A DNA stretch of 64,000 nt, taken from assembly GCA_018136815.1 (NCBI GenBank), contig CM030933.1, forward strand, positions 7,854,388 to 7,918,387. The letters run 5' to 3'. Below are positions 64,000 through 64,000 of this stretch, one piece after another. The stretch is from Isochrysis galbana. Its lineage: Eukaryota > Haptophyta > Isochrysidales > Isochrysidaceae. Under the pieces are notes generated by a model. It was given only the letters and a program-made list of their open reading frames with translations. It was not told the origin of the DNA and ran no database searches. The first letter of the stretch is position 1; every line of letters begins with the position of its first letter. The translations under genes were made by a program, and so were the position numbers.

Positions 64000-64000
64000 G

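Overview
The window is nuclear DNA of a GC-rich eukaryote. Host genes have spliceosomal introns of roughly 70-250 bp, mostly GT-AG with one probable GC-AG, and homopolymer G/C runs are frequent. The mix of genes (a Strawberry-notch helicase, a chalcone-isomerase-fold secreted protein, an ER-type Hsp40) together with Copia, chromodomain Ty3/Gypsy, L1-like LINE, hAT and IS-type DDE elements suggests a unicellular alga or related protist (haptophyte- or stramenopile-like). That placement is inference. There are three assembly gaps of 100 N (10637-10736, 21737-21836, 48662-48761).

Host genes lie mainly in the first 30 kb. They are the ribonucleotide reductase small subunit (minus, seven exons rebuilt here, 280-2480), a Strawberry-notch helicase (plus, at least 12 exons, 6752 into the first gap, C-terminal half missing), a ribonuclease-inhibitor-type leucine-rich-repeat protein (minus, 11250-12747), a two-zinc-finger RanBP2/RD-tail protein resembling ZRANB2 (minus, 15093-15929), a signal-peptide-bearing class B DnaJ (plus, 19597-20685) and a chalcone-isomerase-like protein (minus, 28678-29368). 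Two orphan coding segments (48784-48936 and 63835-63999, both minus) may be exons of further genes. Five of the six host genes carry a long sense-strand poly(C) run upstream of the start codon.

The rest is nested mobile DNA. A decayed Copia element (4811-6160) and a large inverted repeat sit next to the reductase promoter. The interval 20.8-27.2 kb is a mosaic of LINE pieces (RT, ORF1, endonuclease, C-terminal zinc finger) with a Gypsy integrase fragment in the middle. The interval 29.9-35.8 kb is a gag-only, Copia-like, minus-strand LTR element broken by a 747-bp retroposon, by a solo Gypsy LTR that itself holds a 5'-truncated LINE, and at its 5' LTR by Gypsy element A. Gypsy A (35816 to the gap at 48662) is decayed downstream of its protease. 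Gypsy B (49123-60970) is complete, with 1.3-kb LTRs, a 5-bp target duplication and an unbroken 1978-residue pol with chromodomain. A second LINE copy (61142-63600) follows.

The most unusual content is in the Gypsy elements. Between gag and protease, element A encodes a domain of the type found in phage cytosine-5 DNA methyltransferase-like proteins, with PPC and ENP motifs. Element B keeps only the C-terminal half of that domain and has lost the PPC motif. Other points worth checking are an in-frame UAG between gag and pol, a LINE family with sense-strand poly(T) 3' ends, and a covarying hairpin directly before LINE ORF1.
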